DNA of 64,000 bases from PALSA-188 sp963720075. GTDB taxonomy: Bacteria > Acidobacteriota > Terriglobia > Terriglobales > Acidobacteriaceae. The stretch spans positions 434,001 to 498,000 of the forward strand of contig CAVREG010000016.1 of the NCBI GenBank assembly GCA_963720075.1, given 5' to 3'. The notes beneath the pieces were generated by a model that had not been told where the DNA came from, searched no databases, and worked only from the letters and a program-made list of their open reading frames with translations. Positions 62,693 through 64,000 of this stretch are shown here, piece after piece. The position numbers and the translations under genes were made by a program. Numbering within the stretch: the stretch's first letter is position 1; each line of letters starts with the position of its first letter.

Positions 62693-62777
62693 GATTTGGA
62701 TTCGTTTCGGCGTTTTCGCTTGAATACTTGTCTAGACAAGCTCTGCCGTTAGATGCACGTGTTTTTCAATGGGTGCC

Positions 62778-63497
62778 TTATCTGCCGGGAATTTCGTCGG
62801 GAAAAGGTTCGCCATCCGCCCACACCGCGCCGTCTTCAAAGTATTCTTTCTTCCAGATTGGCACGGTTCGTTTGAGCGTGTCTATCAACCACCGGCAGGC
62901 GTCAAACGCGGCCGCCCTGTGTTCCGAAGAGACCACAATGAGCACGCTGGTTTCGCCGATTGACAGCCGCCCGAGCCGGTGAACTATTCTGACGTCCCTA
63001 ACTTTAAACTCCCTGACTGCCTCTTCAGCCAACGATTCCATCTGTTTGAGCGCCATCTCTTCATACGACTCGTAATCCAGATAGAGAGTCCGGCGGCCGC
63101 GAGTATGGTCGCGCACAATTCCCTCAAAGACCACGGCAGCGCCGTCAGCGGGCGCTTTGAGATCTTCGAGAACCTGCCGCGTATTAATTTTTTCGCGGAC
63201 AATCGCAGTACGAGCATCAGTCGAAGGAACGTGGCTCGAATTTCCAGTTGAGCCGCCGCTCACCGGAGGCAACAATGCAATCTCGTCTCCGTTCTTCAAT
63301 TTTGTAGCACGACTCGCATATTCCTGATTTACGGAAATTGCAATTGAGGAAAGGAACTTTTCGAGGTTAGGATTCGCTTCCCGATAGTGCCGGACCAAGT
63401 CTTCCAGTGTGGCATTTGCCGGAAGAACAAGAACGTCGGATTCCCGCCGTACAACATCTTTCAACGCTCCGAAAAATAGGACTCGCACTTCCATCAA
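62778..63497 (-). CDS. MoaD-MoaE fusion, molybdopterin synthase
   Basis: A 239-residue fusion of the two molybdopterin synthase subunits. Residues 1-82 are MoaD (VRVLFFGALKDVVRRES ... DEIALLPPVSGG, diglycine 81-82) and about 100-239 are MoaE (INTRQVLEDLKAPADGAAVVFEGIVRDHTRGRRT, VHRLGRLSIGETSVLIVVSSEHRAAAF, PIWKKEYFEDG). MoaD needs a free diglycine end for thiocarboxylation, so cleavage after residue 82 is expected, as described for mycobacterial MoaX. No other moa gene is in the window. Confidence 0.95.
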   Translation of the reverse strand: MMEVRVLFFGALKDVVRRESDVLVLPANATLEDLVRHYREANPNLEKFLSSIAISVNQEYASRATKLKNGDEIALLPPVSGGSTGNSSHVPSTDARTAIVREKINTRQVLEDLKAPADGAAVVFEGIVRDHTRGRRTLYLDYESYEEMALKQMESLAEEAVREFKVRDVRIVHRLGRLSIGETSVLIVVSSEHRAAAFDACRWLIDTLKRTVPIWKKEYFEDGAVWADGEPFPDEIPGR

Positions 63498-63507
63498 AAA
63501 TTAATTC

Positions 63508-63816
63508 TCAAATCTCAATCATCACGCTGCCGTTTTCAATCTTCACCGGATATACCGCAACTTTCGCGTTTGGATCATGCGCCGCTTCCCCAGTCTTCGG
63601 ATCCCATTGCCATCCGTGCCACGGGCACACGATTTTATTTCCTTCAATCGTCCCTTGCCCCAGCGGCCCGCCACGGTGCAGGCATATATTGTCCATCGCG
63701 GTGATCACACCGTTCACGTTGGCGACGCAAATTGGCATATTGCCACAGGAAAATTCTCTGGCTTCGCCTTCCGGCGGCAGTTCAGACTCAGCAGCAAGCT
63801 TTACGTATTCCGGCAT
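63508..63816 (-). CDS. Rieske [2Fe-2S] ferredoxin
   Basis: A 102-residue Rieske protein with cluster motifs CLHRGG (C-x-H) and CPWHGW (C-x-x-H) about 17 residues apart, of the NirD/aromatic dioxygenase ferredoxin type. It likely carries electrons for an oxygenase or reductase encoded elsewhere. It ends 11 nt before the MoaD-MoaE start, so co-transcription is likely. Confidence 0.93.
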   Translation of the reverse strand: MPEYVKLAAESELPPEGEAREFSCGNMPICVANVNGVITAMDNICLHRGGPLGQGTIEGNKIVCPWHGWQWDPKTGEAAHDPNAKVAVYPVKIENGSVMIEI

Positions 63817-64000
63817 AGTTTAGAAGGGCGCTCAACTGATTATTGCTCAAATTGCGACTGATCAGCTACAAATGAACCATCCTGAACATCGAAGGATTGT
63901 TTCCACACACTGCTCCTCTGCAGCTGGCTCATTATCGCGATGCCATCTCTTGACAGCTTGAGTTTAAAGGCTACTTGGCTGAAAATCCGCGATTCTCTTT

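Overview
The window looks like chromosomal DNA of an Acidobacteriota (probably Terriglobia-like) bacterium. This is inferred from the mix of genes: an Oar/carboxypeptidase-regulatory TonB receptor beside an acidobacterial VWFA-type protein, hopanoid genes, bacillithiol bshA, a divergent Hfq-like protein, KdpFABC and many short extragenic palindromic repeats. No phage, insertion sequence or CRISPR array was seen.

Layout. 0-4.3 kb (minus): hopanoid/isoprenoid operon ispH-shc-hpnA-hpnG, with hpnG running off the left edge; a second hopanoid gene, hpnK, lies alone near 26 kb. 4.4-7.7 kb: a VapBC-type toxin-antitoxin pair with a tandem operator, recN and a PRC-barrel gene. 8-13.1 kb: complete Tol-Pal envelope operon (tolQ, tolR, TonB/TolA-like, tolB, pal, cpoB/ybgF). 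13.2-17.6 kb: translation block rplM-rpsI-rpsB-tsf-pyrH-frr. 17.7-23.1 kb: small conserved genes and dnaK-dnaJ with a small gene between them. 23.1-23.9 kb: a membrane peroxiredoxin-like gene interrupted by one in-frame UGA at the expected catalytic position. 23.9-25.9 kb: gene-poor DNA with repeats and tRNA-Val. 26-30.2 kb: hpnK, a two-domain PilZ protein, bshA and a LytS-type kinase. 30.2-32.7 kb: a decaying protein kinase/BNR hydrolase/MoaD-like block. 33-43.4 kb: housekeeping and transport genes (HAD, lytic transglycosylase, nrdR, icd, ctaA, ABC exporter, ssb). 43.6-47.7 kb (minus): assimilatory sulfur operon sulfite reductase-siroheme genes-cysH, preceded by a polycysteine leader peptide and an intrinsic terminator. 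47.8-56.2 kb: Kdp potassium system with two tiny membrane peptides and a KdpD split into two divergent genes. 56.1-64 kb: thioesterase, inositol monophosphatase, Hfq-like protein, TonB receptor, VWFA protein, a MoaD-MoaE fusion and a Rieske protein.

Two observations stand out. First, upstream of the sulfite reductase there is a consensus promoter whose predicted start coincides with the ATG of a 29-codon ORF holding 11 Cys codons within 15. This is followed by a 14-bp terminator stem with a T-tract ending at the reductase start codon, and a competing antiterminator pairing is visible: a candidate cysteine-sensing, leaderless attenuator. Second, the peroxiredoxin-like gene reads ...Y-W-UGA-P-F-C... 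with uninterrupted homology on both sides, and a 39-nt hairpin follows the UGA directly, as in bacterial SECIS elements: a candidate UxxC selenoprotein. All family assignments are from reading the translations; no searches were run.
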